A stretch of DNA of 64,000 nt. Origin: Cytophagales bacterium (GTDB taxonomy: Bacteria > Bacteroidota > Bacteroidia > Cytophagales > Cyclobacteriaceae). Below, one piece after another: positions 23,898 to 34,205 of the stretch (the first letter of the stretch is position 1; each line of letters starts with the position of its first letter). The DNA lies in contig JAWPMT010000005.1 in NCBI GenBank assembly GCA_033344775.1, forward strand, positions 1,037,501 to 1,101,500, written 5' to 3'. A program made the position numbers and the translations under genes. The notes beneath the pieces were generated by a model. The model searched no databases. It was not told the origin of the DNA and saw only the letters and a list, made by a program, of their open reading frames with translations.

Positions 23898-26800
23898 TTA
23901 GATAGAAGAAATCCATTTAATAATAGAAGAAAAGTCTTCTTCGGGAATTAATCTTTTGGCACCCTCGTCGCTTTTTCTCTCCCAAAAACGATTATTTCTG
24001 CTTTTCTGATAAGTTAAGTTGTCTTGATCCGTTTGAAGGACAAGATTTTCACCTCCGAGCTGGTAAATTTTCACATCATCCCTCGTTAAGGCATTGTCTA
24101 TGTGCAGACGCTCAATTTCTTTGATAAGTGTATTGGGAAAGTAAGAATCTTTGAACTCCTCACCACCTTTTTGCACTCTTTTCTGAAATGCGAACCCACC
24201 ATTAAACCACTTTTTGTGATTGGCTCTCGCTTCTTCAATGAAACCTGAACCATCTTCTACTGGCTCCCATAGAATCAATTTATCTACCCGTTCGAGGCGT
24301 CGGATATGCATCATTGACAAGAGCCCTCCAAATCGTAATCCTAGCAGGACAATTTTGTCGGGATTGCACTTCGTCTTGATTTCGTTTACTGCTGTTTCAA
24401 TGTTACAAACCCAATCGTCGACAACAAAGTCTGATAGCTCACCTTCTGAATTACCAGTGCCTGCAAAGTCAAAATATATCGTTGGATACGCATGTTCTGA
24501 TATCTTCTCAGCCAACTTCGAAACCGTAAACTTCGCTACAATACTCTCATTCCCAATAGATTGGCAAATGATTACTGCCACATTCTTTTTCGCGTTAAGG
24601 GGTTCATAGTAATCGTAGTATATTTCTTTGGACCGGGATAGACCAAAGAATGGTCTATTAACAACCCTTACTTTTGGTTCATTTAGCTGTCCTGAATCTA
24701 TGAGTTCTGCCAGATGCTTAATCTTGGGGTTACTCATAAAGTCTATTAGTGAAAGACTTACCTGAAACTGATTTTCAATTCTTGCTACCAGCGACATGGC
24801 CTTCAATGAATTGCCCCCAAGTTCAAAAAAATCATGGTTGAGGCCTATGCCCTTGAGATTGAAAAACTCCTGGAATACCGTTACCAGAATTACCTCAGTC
24901 TCTGTTGTGGGTTGCTCGTAATTGTCCCCGTTAAGATATGCTTCGATATCTGGTTGAGAGAGGGTTTTTACATCGACTTTCCCATGTGTGGTGAGCGGTA
25001 TTTCATCGAGATGAATGAAAATAGAAGGTATCATGTACTCAGGTAATGAGGCCATGAGATATTTACGAAGTTCACCATTAGGGAGCTCTTCCGGTGATGT
25101 GTAATAAGCAATCAGAATTTGCTCAACTTTAAGCCCTATTACTACCGCCTGTTTGATTTCCGTATGCTGGGTAAGCGCCTTTTCGACTTCACCTGGCTCA
25201 ATGCGGTACCCTCTGATCTTCAATTGACTATCAGCCCGTCCTAGAAACTGAACATGACCGTTTTCTAACCATTTTGCTTTGTCACCAGTTCTATAGATCC
25301 TTTCCGTCAGATCAAAAGGAGAAGGCATAAACTTGGCATTCTCCCCATCGCTTGCGTTCAGATAACCTAAGGATAGTCCTGTACCTCCAATGTATAGTTC
25401 TCCCGCCATACCTATAGGGACAGGTTTCCGGTATTTATCCAGAATATAAATCTGTGTATTCAAGATCGGCCTGCCAACCGGTAGTTGACCTTCGTGGAAA
25501 TCATAGTCGTTACACCTGCAAGAAGTCGAAAAAACTGTAGCTTCCGCCGGACCATAGGCGTTGATCACTGTTATACCGGGGAAGGTTTGATAGATATGAT
25601 GCAATGTTCGGGCACTTACCGATTCAGCACCCATAATAATCTTGTTCAAACTGGTCTTCGTCTCTTGCGAGCTGACCTGTTCACATACACCCTCCAAAAG
25701 GGAGGGAGGAATACAACTCCACGTGATTCCATAGCTAGCAATCACCTTCGCGATAGTTGAAGGTGTGAACTCATCTGTGTCTGAAGTAATAAATAATTCA
25801 GCACCATTTAAAAGAGCAGTAAAAACCTCTAATACGTAGGCATCAAAAGAAACATTTGCAATGCATAGGCATACGTCTGAAGAATTGAATTGATCAGAAT
25901 ATGCGTTGTTCATTGACGTTACAGTATTAATCAACGACCGGTGCGAAATCTGTACCCCCTTCGGATTACCGGTAGTACCAGAAGTATAGATAAGATAGGC
26001 CAGCGTCTCGGCATTATCGAATTCTTCCGACAGAGCAAAAGGTTCATCGTACTTGACCGCCTCCTGGTAATGGTTGGTTTCAACACCTTGCACCTCAAAC
26101 AAATTCACATCATCGGTCAGTATACACTTAGGCTTGCTGTCATTCAATAAGTATTGAATCCTTTGCTCTGGTAGGGACCTGCTCAAGGAAAGAAAGCCTG
26201 CTCTGAGCTTCAAAACGCCAACCATGGATACGATCAATTCAGGCGAGCGTCCAATAGAAAGCGCAACTATATCGCTATGGCCAACTCCCCGGCCCGATAA
26301 GTAATTGGCTACCTTCCCGGATAAGACAGACAATTCTCTGTAAGTAATACTTTTACCATGGGTGCTTACCGCAATGCCATCCGGATTTTTTACAGCGTGT
26401 AATTCTATGATGTCAGAGATGCTCTTTTGACCATCAATATTGAATGAAGAGGTCTGACTGAAGGAGGCAATCCGTTTAGCTTCTTTCTTATCAACTATCG
26501 AAAGGTCCTTAATCTCAGCTTTGGAATTAAGCGCTACGTTATGGATCAAATTCTCAAAGCAAGAGGCAAACCTTTTCATGGTCTGAGGTTTGAAGAGACT
26601 CTTCCTGTAAAAAATATTAAAGAGAAACTTCTGCTCTCTCTCATGTACCACTACTTCAAAGTCAAATTTCGGCGAAACTCCTTTTCGCTTCTTCCTTTCC
26701 AGGGTATACTGATCAAATTCTAAAGTAAGGCTATCAAGATTTTGAAGGATAAATAGCGTATCAAATAGTGGATTTCTACTAACCTCCTGATTGATACCCA

Positions 26801-29800
26801 GGTCATCTACGATGCGTTCAAAAGGGTATATTTGATTGTCAAATGAAGAAATACAAACATCACTAACTTCTTTCAGATAGGTCAAGAAAGGCTTGTCACC
26901 TACGGGCTGACTTCTCAACGCAAGGGTATTGGCAAACATCCCTACTATTCTTTGAGTTTCGGCTTGAACTCTCCCCGCATTCACAGTGCCAACAATTAGA
27001 TCCTCTTGCCCGGTATATTTTGAAAGCAAAACTTTGTAGAGACTCAAAAGCAAAGTATATACAGTCACCTCGCTACTTCTGCATATCTCTTTGAGTGACG
27101 CTGATATTTCTGCAGACAGCTCGAAAGAAACGATATCTCCTTCAAGGTTTTGCTGAGCAGAACGTGTAAAGTCCATTGGAAACTCCAAAACGGGAATTTC
27201 ACCAGAGAATACTTCTTGCCAATATTGCTTTTGCTTAACTAACCCGTCGCTTTTAAATAAATCTTGTTCCCAGGTGGTATAATCCTTAAACGCTACCTCT
27301 AGTTGTTCTAATTCCTGACCGTTATAGATTTTGTTTAATTCATCAATTAATATTCCATTTGAAAAACCATCTGAAATAATGTGGTGTATGTCCATGAGAA
27401 AGCAATGCTTCTCAGGGTTCAGGCGATGGAGTTGAAACCTAAACAAAGGACCCTGGGTCAGGTCAAAGGGTCTTTTGAATTTTTCAATTGTGTCTTCTAA
27501 GTGGTCCTCTTCTGTTTCATAGAAGTCAACACAATGCTCAGGAGTGTCCATTATCTTTTGAACCAGCTCCTCTCCATCCAAAACGAAATAGGTTCTCAAA
27601 GACTCATGCCGCTCCACCAGTCGTCTGACAGACTCCATTAATTTATCTGAATCTACTTCTCCATGAAAGAAGTAGCATGAAAACATGTTGTAAGTAGTAC
27701 TCTCAACATTGAGCCTGTGCAGTGCAAAAAGACGCTTTTGATTGGAAGAGGCATGATAAATTTTTCTACCTGCATCTGGTTTAATTTCAGGTAATTTTTC
27801 TGACTGACCTGGATGTTGGTCTTCACCTTTGATCACAAAACTTTCCAGAAATGCAATCGTAGGCTGTTTATAGAAATCTTTTAAACTCAGGCGTAAATCA
27901 AATGCTTTATTGAAAGCTGATAACAAATGCACCAACTTCAGTGAATGCCCACCTAAGGCAAAGAAATTACTCTCACAATAAAGCTCGTCCCGCTCAATAT
28001 TTAATAAATCTGACCATTGCTGCGCAATTTTTTTCTGTAAATCACTCGTAGGTCGGGTCAACGTAGTGACTCCTTTTTGTATTTTAGGTAATAACCTACG
28101 ATTTACTTTTCCTGAATTTGTCTGTGGAATTTCCTCCAATTGCATGATCCCCGATGGCATCATATATTCAGGTAGTTTCTGCCATAAGAAACTTTCCAAT
28201 TCAGCAACGGATAATTCCTCGTCCGATGTAAAATAAAGGTTTAGCGTTTCTTTTGGCATGCTTGGGTCATGAACGCTGGCGGCAACATTTTTGACCCTGG
28301 GGTATTGTGCCATCGTTTGTTCAATTTCGAAAAGGTTGACCCTATTTCCCTTAATCTTGTACAAGTCATCTACCCGCCCTTCAAACTGGAGCGTGTCATC
28401 TTCTACTATCCTGACAATATCTCCTGTTTCAAATTGTCTCTCTTGTCGCAAGCGATCAACAACCGAACTTTTCTCTTTGACCAGGTCATCGACATATTCT
28501 GCCAGGTAAAAACTTTTGAGGGTCAATTCATATTTTCCATAAACCTTGATGTCCTTATTATCCTTCCCAAAACTAAGCTGCATGTCAGCGGGTGGATAAC
28601 CAATCGGAATGTTGCCAAATTCCTCTAACTCATTAAAGGACTGTATGTTCAGACTTACGATGGAGGCTTCAGAAGCGCCGTACAAATTCACCAATCGTGT
28701 TTCCTCGGGGAAATGTGATTGATGATTCACTACCATGGAAGAGAATACTTGCTCTCCCCCTAAAACCACATATTTCACAGAAGGAAATATGACATGTTTG
28801 GGAGTAGACTGCATCAGCATTCCAAAGACTGTAGGTACAGAATGATAAATTGTGATTTTTTCCTCATTCAACCATTCCGACAAGTCCATGGCTTCGCCAC
28901 TTTGTAAACCTATCTGATAGCTGCATAAAGTGGCACCATTCAAGAGACCACTAAATATATCAACGACCGAAGCATCATGGGCCGGATTGGCAAGCCAGGC
29001 CATTCGATCATTTGCATTGATCCCGAGTGCTTCTGAGTATTGGCATACGTGATATAAGAGGTTTCTTGCTGATTGGGCAACACACTTCGGTTTACCAGTA
29101 GATCCCGAAGTATACAGGGCATAAGCAATTTCGTCATTATTGTAAGTCAGATCCGTTGTAAAGACATTCTCTTTATTGGTCGCCAATTCCTTTGAATCAA
29201 GGTTCAATACCTGGATGTTACCCAAACGACTTTGAATCTCATCGGCTTGACTTTGAGCATCAGCATGGGTCAAAATCAATTTTGCCCCGGATGCTTGTGC
29301 AAGTGTCTCAAGCCTATCCAGCGGATAATTGATATCCAAAATGACATAAAAGTTATTTGACCGCAATACGCCGAGTATGGCTGCAACAAGTTCAATCCCC
29401 TTGTCTAATAGCAATACAACCGGCTGTCCGCCTGCTTTATCACTGTTAGGACTTTGAATTATTTGGTTTGCAATAACATGAGACAGCTCATTAAGCTCAT
29501 CATAAGAGATTGATCTATCTCTGTCTCGAACAGCAGCCTTTTGTCCATAAGCAGTTACTATTTCATCGAAGTAGTCTAGAATGGTTTTGTCGGAATCTTT
29601 GTAATCAAGACGGTTCTTACTACTGATGGGCTCAGATGGCTGTTCAATTAATTGCCCTTCATTGAGATTAAATTGGAATAAGCTAAACGCTGAAATCTTT
29701 CTATGAGGATTCGACAAAACTTCATCCAACATTAACTGATATTGATCAGCCAGGTACAGAATTGTCTTTTCTCTTAATAACTTAAGATCAAAGGTGAATG

Positions 29801-32800
29801 AAACATCTATTTTGTCGTCCCATCCTAAAAGATATGCCCGGAGGTCAAAGTTTGACTGATCTTTTGACAAGCGAAGGGGAATAAATTGAAGTTCCGGGTG
29901 ATAGTTTTTTACACCACTAATTTGATCTGTCTCTTTATAATTGAATAGTGTATCGAATATCGGGTTTCTATGAACATGCCTTTTTATTCCTAATTCGTTT
30001 ACCAATTCGTCGAACGGATAATCCTGATTGGTGTGTCCTGAAATGGTGATATCATTCAACTCCAAAACGTAATCCAAAAAATTGATGTGCTTCTTCGGCT
30101 GGCTACGAATGGCCAATGTATTGATAAACAGCCCCAAAGTTTCACGAAATTCAGGCTGAGGCCTGTTATCTACCGGAATGCCAACGACAACATCTTCGTC
30201 ACCAATAAATTCAGATAAAACCACTTTATAAATGGCAAAAAGGACGGCATGCATTGATGTGTTTATTCCTCCGCTAAGCTGTCTTAGCTGATTGAACTTG
30301 TCATCTTCAATAGAAAATGTAATGCGGCCTTGTGCCTCTATATCTCCATCGTTTGGTGTTTTGTCATACGGTATTCTGCTTTCATCAGAAAACCCATCAA
30401 ATACGTTGATCCAGTATTTTTTCTGTACTTCAAGATTTCTTTTAGCACTTATCTTTAGCCAGTTTACATAATCGAAGAATTGATGACCCTCACTGTTCTC
30501 AAGAGGTAAACCATCATATGCTTTAAACACCCCTTTTAGCAGTAATTCATTAGAGGTGGCATCCGAAATAATATGGTGCATGTTCATCACCAATATATGG
30601 TCAGTGCTTGATTCCCGAATCAAGAATATCCTGCAGAGCGGGGCTTGATTTAATGGCAGGTTTTGAATCAAGCGTGAGAGACTTTGAACTGTTTTACCAG
30701 CATTATCAATCAACTCAATTTTAAAGTCAAACTCTTCTTCAATCTGCTGCCAAATCTCTCCATCAGCCTCATGAAAGGTGGTTCTCAAAATTCCATTATT
30801 CCGGATAACATTGATGAAGGCATTCTCAAGCTTTGCGATATCGAGATTTCCCTTTATTCTAACCGCATGTGGTGCGTGATATTTTAAGCCACCTGGGTTA
30901 AGCTGATGAGCAAAGTAAATTCTCTTTTGAGCCGAGGAAAGTTCAAATCTTTTATTCTGAACCCTTGGAATGACTTTTTTATCCTGCTCCTCAATCTTCT
31001 CAAGATACCTCGCCAAACTCTTAATGGTCGGAGAAGAGAATATTTTTTTGAGGTCTAGCCGAAGGTTGTAGGTATGCTCAAGTTCTCCAATAAGCTTTAC
31101 CGCCTTAACCGAATTGCCCCCGATGAGGAAGAAGTTATCAAGAATTGACAATTGATCCAGCGAGAAAAGCTCCATCCAAATTTTGAATAAAACATGCTCG
31201 TATTCAGTTTGCGGTAAAACAACACTTTCTAACTGCAGTTCACGTGAATCAGGAGCTGGTAATCGGCCTACATCAATTTTTCCGTTATTCGTTGTGGGGA
31301 ATTGATCCAGCTGATAAATAAATGCTGGTAACATATAGTAGGGCAACTTTGCTTCCAATTGCACCTGCATTGCATCAATTTCAATTTTTTGGGCCGCTGT
31401 GAAATAGGCACATAAAATGACATCTTCCTGATTGGGTTTAAATACATTGACAAAAACACCATACACACCGTTAATGGAGCTAATAGCTGATTCTATTTCG
31501 CCTTTTTCAATTCTGAACCCTTTTATTTTTACCTGTTCGTCATTTCTTCCAATAAAATCTATTGTACCATTAGGTAGCCATCTGGCAATGTCCCCCGTTT
31601 TGTACATTTTGCCATACCCGGCAAACGGATCATCTACAAATTTTTCGTTGGTCAACGCTTCATTGTTCACGTATCCCTGACCAACGCTTTTTCCAGCAAT
31701 ACACAATTCTCCAGGTACCCCTATAGGAGTGATTCTTTGATACTTGTCTAGTATATGTATCTGCGTATTATATAAGGGTCTTCCAATTACAGGCGTTTCA
31801 ATGAATGCATCCAAATTATCGGGAGTAACCAGATGAGATGTTGAAGCAATTGTTACTTCCGTAGGACCATACGCATTAAAGACTTTAACATGTGGTAGTT
31901 GATCCAAAATAACCCTTATCGTACTGGTTTTTACCTTTTCTCCTCCTGCCATTACTACCCTCATGGACTTGAATTTCGAAGAAGAAAAATACGGTGAATC
32001 AACAATTACGCTTAAAATAGAAGGGGTCGTCGGAATGACTGTTATTTCCTCATTATGAATGTATTCATTCATAATTTCCGCATTCAAAACCTGCTCCTTT
32101 TTTGGTAAATGTAGCTCTGCGCCAGTTGTCAGAGACGGAAAAATACTAATGTAGGCAGCATCAAATGCAAAAGACGTTGTAGTAACAAACTTGTCCTTAC
32201 TTGAGACTTCATAATCATCATTGACCCATGTAATATAGTTGAGCATGTTGCCATGAGAAATCTTTGTCCCTTTAGGTTTCCCCGTAGTTCCTGAAGTATA
32301 TATTACATATATTTGATCGTCCGGTGAAATATCAATTAACCGCTCACCTGAATTCGGTGTTTTGTTGATAAGTTGTTCCAATTCACTGACTGGAACCGGA
32401 ACATTTTTCCTATCAATATGTGTACTGCCAAGTACCAAAGCAGTGTTACAATTAGAAAGAATGTATTTGATTCTTTCCATGGGCAGTTCAGGATCAATTG
32501 CCAAATAGGTACCACCCGCTTTCAGTATGCCCAAAATACCAATTATTGTCTCTATCGAAGGGTCAGATAAGAGTGCACATATCGCACCCTTCTTCAATCC
32601 TCCATCTAACAAATTGAAAGCAACATTATTACTTAGCCTGCCAAGCTCACGGTAAGTAATTGTTCTTGTTCCTTCCTTCAGTGCGATTTTATCCGGATAC
32701 GTAGCCGTTGCATTTTCAATTAGATCTAAAATCGAACGGCACTGGGGCAAAGGGTTGGAAAAATCTGTCTTGTTAAATTCATTCAGGATTTTTTCTCTCT

Positions 32801-34166
32801 CGGTTTTTGAAATATGCGACACCTCGCTGAGCGAAATCTCTTCATTTTCTATGACTTGAGAAAGTATATCCAGGTAACTCGCTGACAGACCATTTAGGTA
32901 CTCCCTACTCAATTGTGCTTCATCACATATAAATCGAATTTTTATATCAGTAATGCTATCGATCACAGTCAATGAAAGCGCAGCATGGGTTGCCCTACTC
33001 TTCTTATCAAAGAAGTTATTCTTAAATGGATCAATCCGAATTCCACTTACATGCTCGTCATTCCTACCCGTCCCAGGGTCTTTTATTAAATTGAAAGTAA
33101 CATTAAAAAGAGGATTCAATATATCACCGCTGTTATTATACCCACAATCCCTTATGAGATCTTCATATAGATACGCTCTCCTTGAATATGCCTCGATAAA
33201 GTCATCGTTGACCTTTTTGATATATTGCTTTAGACTCTGATTGCGGTCGATGGTAGATTTCAGTGGCAAGGTATTGGCAAACAGCCCCAGGCCTTTTTTG
33301 AATTGAGATTTATTTGCATCTCGCCCATTGACTACTGTACCCACCATCAACTCTGTGTGAGCTGTATAACCATGCAACAGCAGATAAAGTGAGGTAAGGA
33401 ATGGAGCGGAAAATATCACTCTTTTTCGCAAACAGTGATTTCTTATTTTTTCCGTCAGCTCAGAACTGATAACGATCTCTTGATAGTTGGCTTTTTCAGA
33501 CAAATCATTTTCAAAAGCCATGGCAGGTAATTCAAGGAAGAAGGAACTACCCTGAATTTTTGACTTCCACCAGAGCCTTAACTCATCGTATCTTGGGGAG
33601 TTTTTAAACTCTTTTTGCCATAAGGCATAATCATGATACTGGACACTTTGATTATCCTCCTCTGCCGCACGTCCATTCAGAAGTGAATGATATTTGTCTA
33701 CTATTCTTTTTTTAAGCACCTGATTAGACGTAGCATCAGAAATGATATGATGCTTGCAAGAAAACAGCAGGTGCTTTTTATCATCAATTTTGACCAGGAC
33801 AAACTTAATGAGAGGTAAGCGCTCCAGTTGGAATTCCGTGGCATTGAGATTTGTGCTGATTTGCTTTATCGTATCAGCATAATCTTCTTGTTGAGCACTT
33901 ATGTCAGACAGGGCAAAATACGAATCAAAGTCAAACTCATCTTGAATGGATTGTTTAACGCTATCATCTTCCAGAATAAAGACGGTTTTGTATATTAGAT
34001 GCTCACTTATAATGGACTTAAGTGCCCTTTTGAATACATCATAATCTAAATCACCACCAATTTCCCACACAGTGGTTCTTGTCCATCGAGAGTGATCTTC
34101 GGCTTGCAAATCATGAAACCAAACACCTTCTTGCTGTGTAGACAGAGGGTATGTTTTGTATTCCAT
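23898..34166 (-). CDS. Three-module non-ribosomal peptide synthetase
   Basis: About 3420 residues from ATG 34166 (a TTG at 34196 would add 10). Domains with rough positions: C1 1-440 (HHIISDATSN near 140), A1 460-970 (YTSGTTGKPKG near 620, NAYGPTEV), T1 Ser near 1020 (GGNSVKA), C2 1065-1500 (HHIISDATSN), A2 1525-2030 (YTSGSTGKPKC, YGASEAS), T2 Ser near 2075 (GGHSLKL), C3 2130-2560 (HHIISDGFSN), A3 2590-3070 (YTSGTTGNPKG, NAYGPAEA), T3 Ser near 3120 (GGNSLKA), alpha/beta hydrolase domain to the end. No epimerase, methylation or reductase domain seen. A C domain at the very start implies an acyl or aryl starter from a separate carrier. The end domain has elbow GLRFGG with no Ser. Assembles a capped tripeptide. 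Confidence 0.95.
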   Translation of the reverse strand: MEYKTYPLSTQQEGVWFHDLQAEDHSRWTRTTVWEIGGDLDYDVFKRALKSIISEHLIYKTVFILEDDSVKQSIQDEFDFDSYFALSDISAQQEDYADTIKQISTNLNATEFQLERLPLIKFVLVKIDDKKHLLFSCKHHIISDATSNQVLKKRIVDKYHSLLNGRAAEEDNQSVQYHDYALWQKEFKNSPRYDELRLWWKSKIQGSSFFLELPAMAFENDLSEKANYQEIVISSELTEKIRNHCLRKRVIFSAPFLTSLYLLLHGYTAHTELMVGTVVNGRDANKSQFKKGLGLFANTLPLKSTIDRNQSLKQYIKKVNDDFIEAYSRRAYLYEDLIRDCGYNNSGDILNPLFNVTFNLIKDPGTGRNDEHVSGIRIDPFKNNFFDKKSRATHAALSLTVIDSITDIKIRFICDEAQLSREYLNGLSASYLDILSQVIENEEISLSEVSHISKTEREKILNEFNKTDFSNPLPQCRSILDLIENATATYPDKIALKEGTRTITYRELGRLSNNVAFNLLDGGLKKGAICALLSDPSIETIIGILGILKAGGTYLAIDPELPMERIKYILSNCNTALVLGSTHIDRKNVPVPVSELEQLINKTPNSGERLIDISPDDQIYVIYTSGTTGKPKGTKISHGNMLNYITWVNDDYEVSSKDKFVTTTSFAFDAAYISIFPSLTTGAELHLPKKEQVLNAEIMNEYIHNEEITVIPTTPSILSVIVDSPYFSSSKFKSMRVVMAGGEKVKTSTIRVILDQLPHVKVFNAYGPTEVTIASTSHLVTPDNLDAFIETPVIGRPLYNTQIHILDKYQRITPIGVPGELCIAGKSVGQGYVNNEALTNEKFVDDPFAGYGKMYKTGDIARWLPNGTIDFIGRNDEQVKIKGFRIEKGEIESAISSINGVYGVFVNVFKPNQEDVILCAYFTAAQKIEIDAMQVQLEAKLPYYMLPAFIYQLDQFPTTNNGKIDVGRLPAPDSRELQLESVVLPQTEYEHVLFKIWMELFSLDQLSILDNFFLIGGNSVKAVKLIGELEHTYNLRLDLKKIFSSPTIKSLARYLEKIEEQDKKVIPRVQNKRFELSSAQKRIYFAHQLNPGGLKYHAPHAVRIKGNLDIAKLENAFINVIRNNGILRTTFHEADGEIWQQIEEEFDFKIELIDNAGKTVQSLSRLIQNLPLNQAPLCRIFLIRESSTDHILVMNMHHIISDATSNELLLKGVFKAYDGLPLENSEGHQFFDYVNWLKISAKRNLEVQKKYWINVFDGFSDESRIPYDKTPNDGDIEAQGRITFSIEDDKFNQLRQLSGGINTSMHAVLFAIYKVVLSEFIGDEDVVVGIPVDNRPQPEFRETLGLFINTLAIRSQPKKHINFLDYVLELNDITISGHTNQDYPFDELVNELGIKRHVHRNPIFDTLFNYKETDQISGVKNYHPELQFIPLRLSKDQSNFDLRAYLLGWDDKIDVSFTFDLKLLREKTILYLADQYQLMLDEVLSNPHRKISAFSLFQFNLNEGQLIEQPSEPISSKNRLDYKDSDKTILDYFDEIVTAYGQKAAVRDRDRSISYDELNELSHVIANQIIQSPNSDKAGGQPVVLLLDKGIELVAAILGVLRSNNFYVILDINYPLDRLETLAQASGAKLILTHADAQSQADEIQSRLGNIQVLNLDSKELATNKENVFTTDLTYNNDEIAYALYTSGSTGKPKCVAQSARNLLYHVCQYSEALGINANDRMAWLANPAHDASVVDIFSGLLNGATLCSYQIGLQSGEAMDLSEWLNEEKITIYHSVPTVFGMLMQSTPKHVIFPSVKYVVLGGEQVFSSMVVNHQSHFPEETRLVNLYGASEASIVSLNIQSFNELEEFGNIPIGYPPADMQLSFGKDNKDIKVYGKYELTLKSFYLAEYVDDLVKEKSSVVDRLRQERQFETGDIVRIVEDDTLQFEGRVDDLYKIKGNRVNLFEIEQTMAQYPRVKNVAASVHDPSMPKETLNLYFTSDEELSVAELESFLWQKLPEYMMPSGIMQLEEIPQTNSGKVNRRLLPKIQKGVTTLTRPTSDLQKKIAQQWSDLLNIERDELYCESNFFALGGHSLKLVHLLSAFNKAFDLRLSLKDFYKQPTIAFLESFVIKGEDQHPGQSEKLPEIKPDAGRKIYHASSNQKRLFALHRLNVESTTYNMFSCYFFHGEVDSDKLMESVRRLVERHESLRTYFVLDGEELVQKIMDTPEHCVDFYETEEDHLEDTIEKFKRPFDLTQGPLFRFQLHRLNPEKHCFLMDIHHIISDGFSNGILIDELNKIYNGQELEQLEVAFKDYTTWEQDLFKSDGLVKQKQYWQEVFSGEIPVLEFPMDFTRSAQQNLEGDIVSFELSAEISASLKEICRSSEVTVYTLLLSLYKVLLSKYTGQEDLIVGTVNAGRVQAETQRIVGMFANTLALRSQPVGDKPFLTYLKEVSDVCISSFDNQIYPFERIVDDLGINQEVSRNPLFDTLFILQNLDSLTLEFDQYTLERKKRKGVSPKFDFEVVVHEREQKFLFNIFYRKSLFKPQTMKRFASCFENLIHNVALNSKAEIKDLSIVDKKEAKRIASFSQTSSFNIDGQKSISDIIELHAVKNPDGIAVSTHGKSITYRELSVLSGKVANYLSGRGVGHSDIVALSIGRSPELIVSMVGVLKLRAGFLSLSRSLPEQRIQYLLNDSKPKCILTDDVNLFEVQGVETNHYQEAVKYDEPFALSEEFDNAETLAYLIYTSGTTGNPKGVQISHRSLINTVTSMNNAYSDQFNSSDVCLCIANVSFDAYVLEVFTALLNGAELFITSDTDEFTPSTIAKVIASYGITWSCIPPSLLEGVCEQVSSQETKTSLNKIIMGAESVSARTLHHIYQTFPGITVINAYGPAEATVFSTSCRCNDYDFHEGQLPVGRPILNTQIYILDKYRKPVPIGMAGELYIGGTGLSLGYLNASDGENAKFMPSPFDLTERIYRTGDKAKWLENGHVQFLGRADSQLKIRGYRIEPGEVEKALTQHTEIKQAVVIGLKVEQILIAYYTSPEELPNGELRKYLMASLPEYMIPSIFIHLDEIPLTTHGKVDVKTLSQPDIEAYLNGDNYEQPTTETEVILVTVFQEFFNLKGIGLNHDFFELGGNSLKAMSLVARIENQFQVSLSLIDFMSNPKIKHLAELIDSGQLNEPKVRVVNRPFFGLSRSKEIYYDYYEPLNAKKNVAVIICQSIGNESIVAKFTVSKLAEKISEHAYPTIYFDFAGTGNSEGELSDFVVDDWVCNIETAVNEIKTKCNPDKIVLLGLRFGGLLSMMHIRRLERVDKLILWEPVEDGSGFIEEARANHKKWFNGGFAFQKRVQKGGEEFKDSYFPNTLIKEIERLHIDNALTRDDVKIYQLGGENLVLQTDQDNLTYQKSRNNRFWERKSDEGAKRLIPEEDFSSIIKWISSI

Positions 34167-34205
34167 AGCTGATGATACTTTTTTCACTCGTTTCAAGCCG
34201 TTTGC

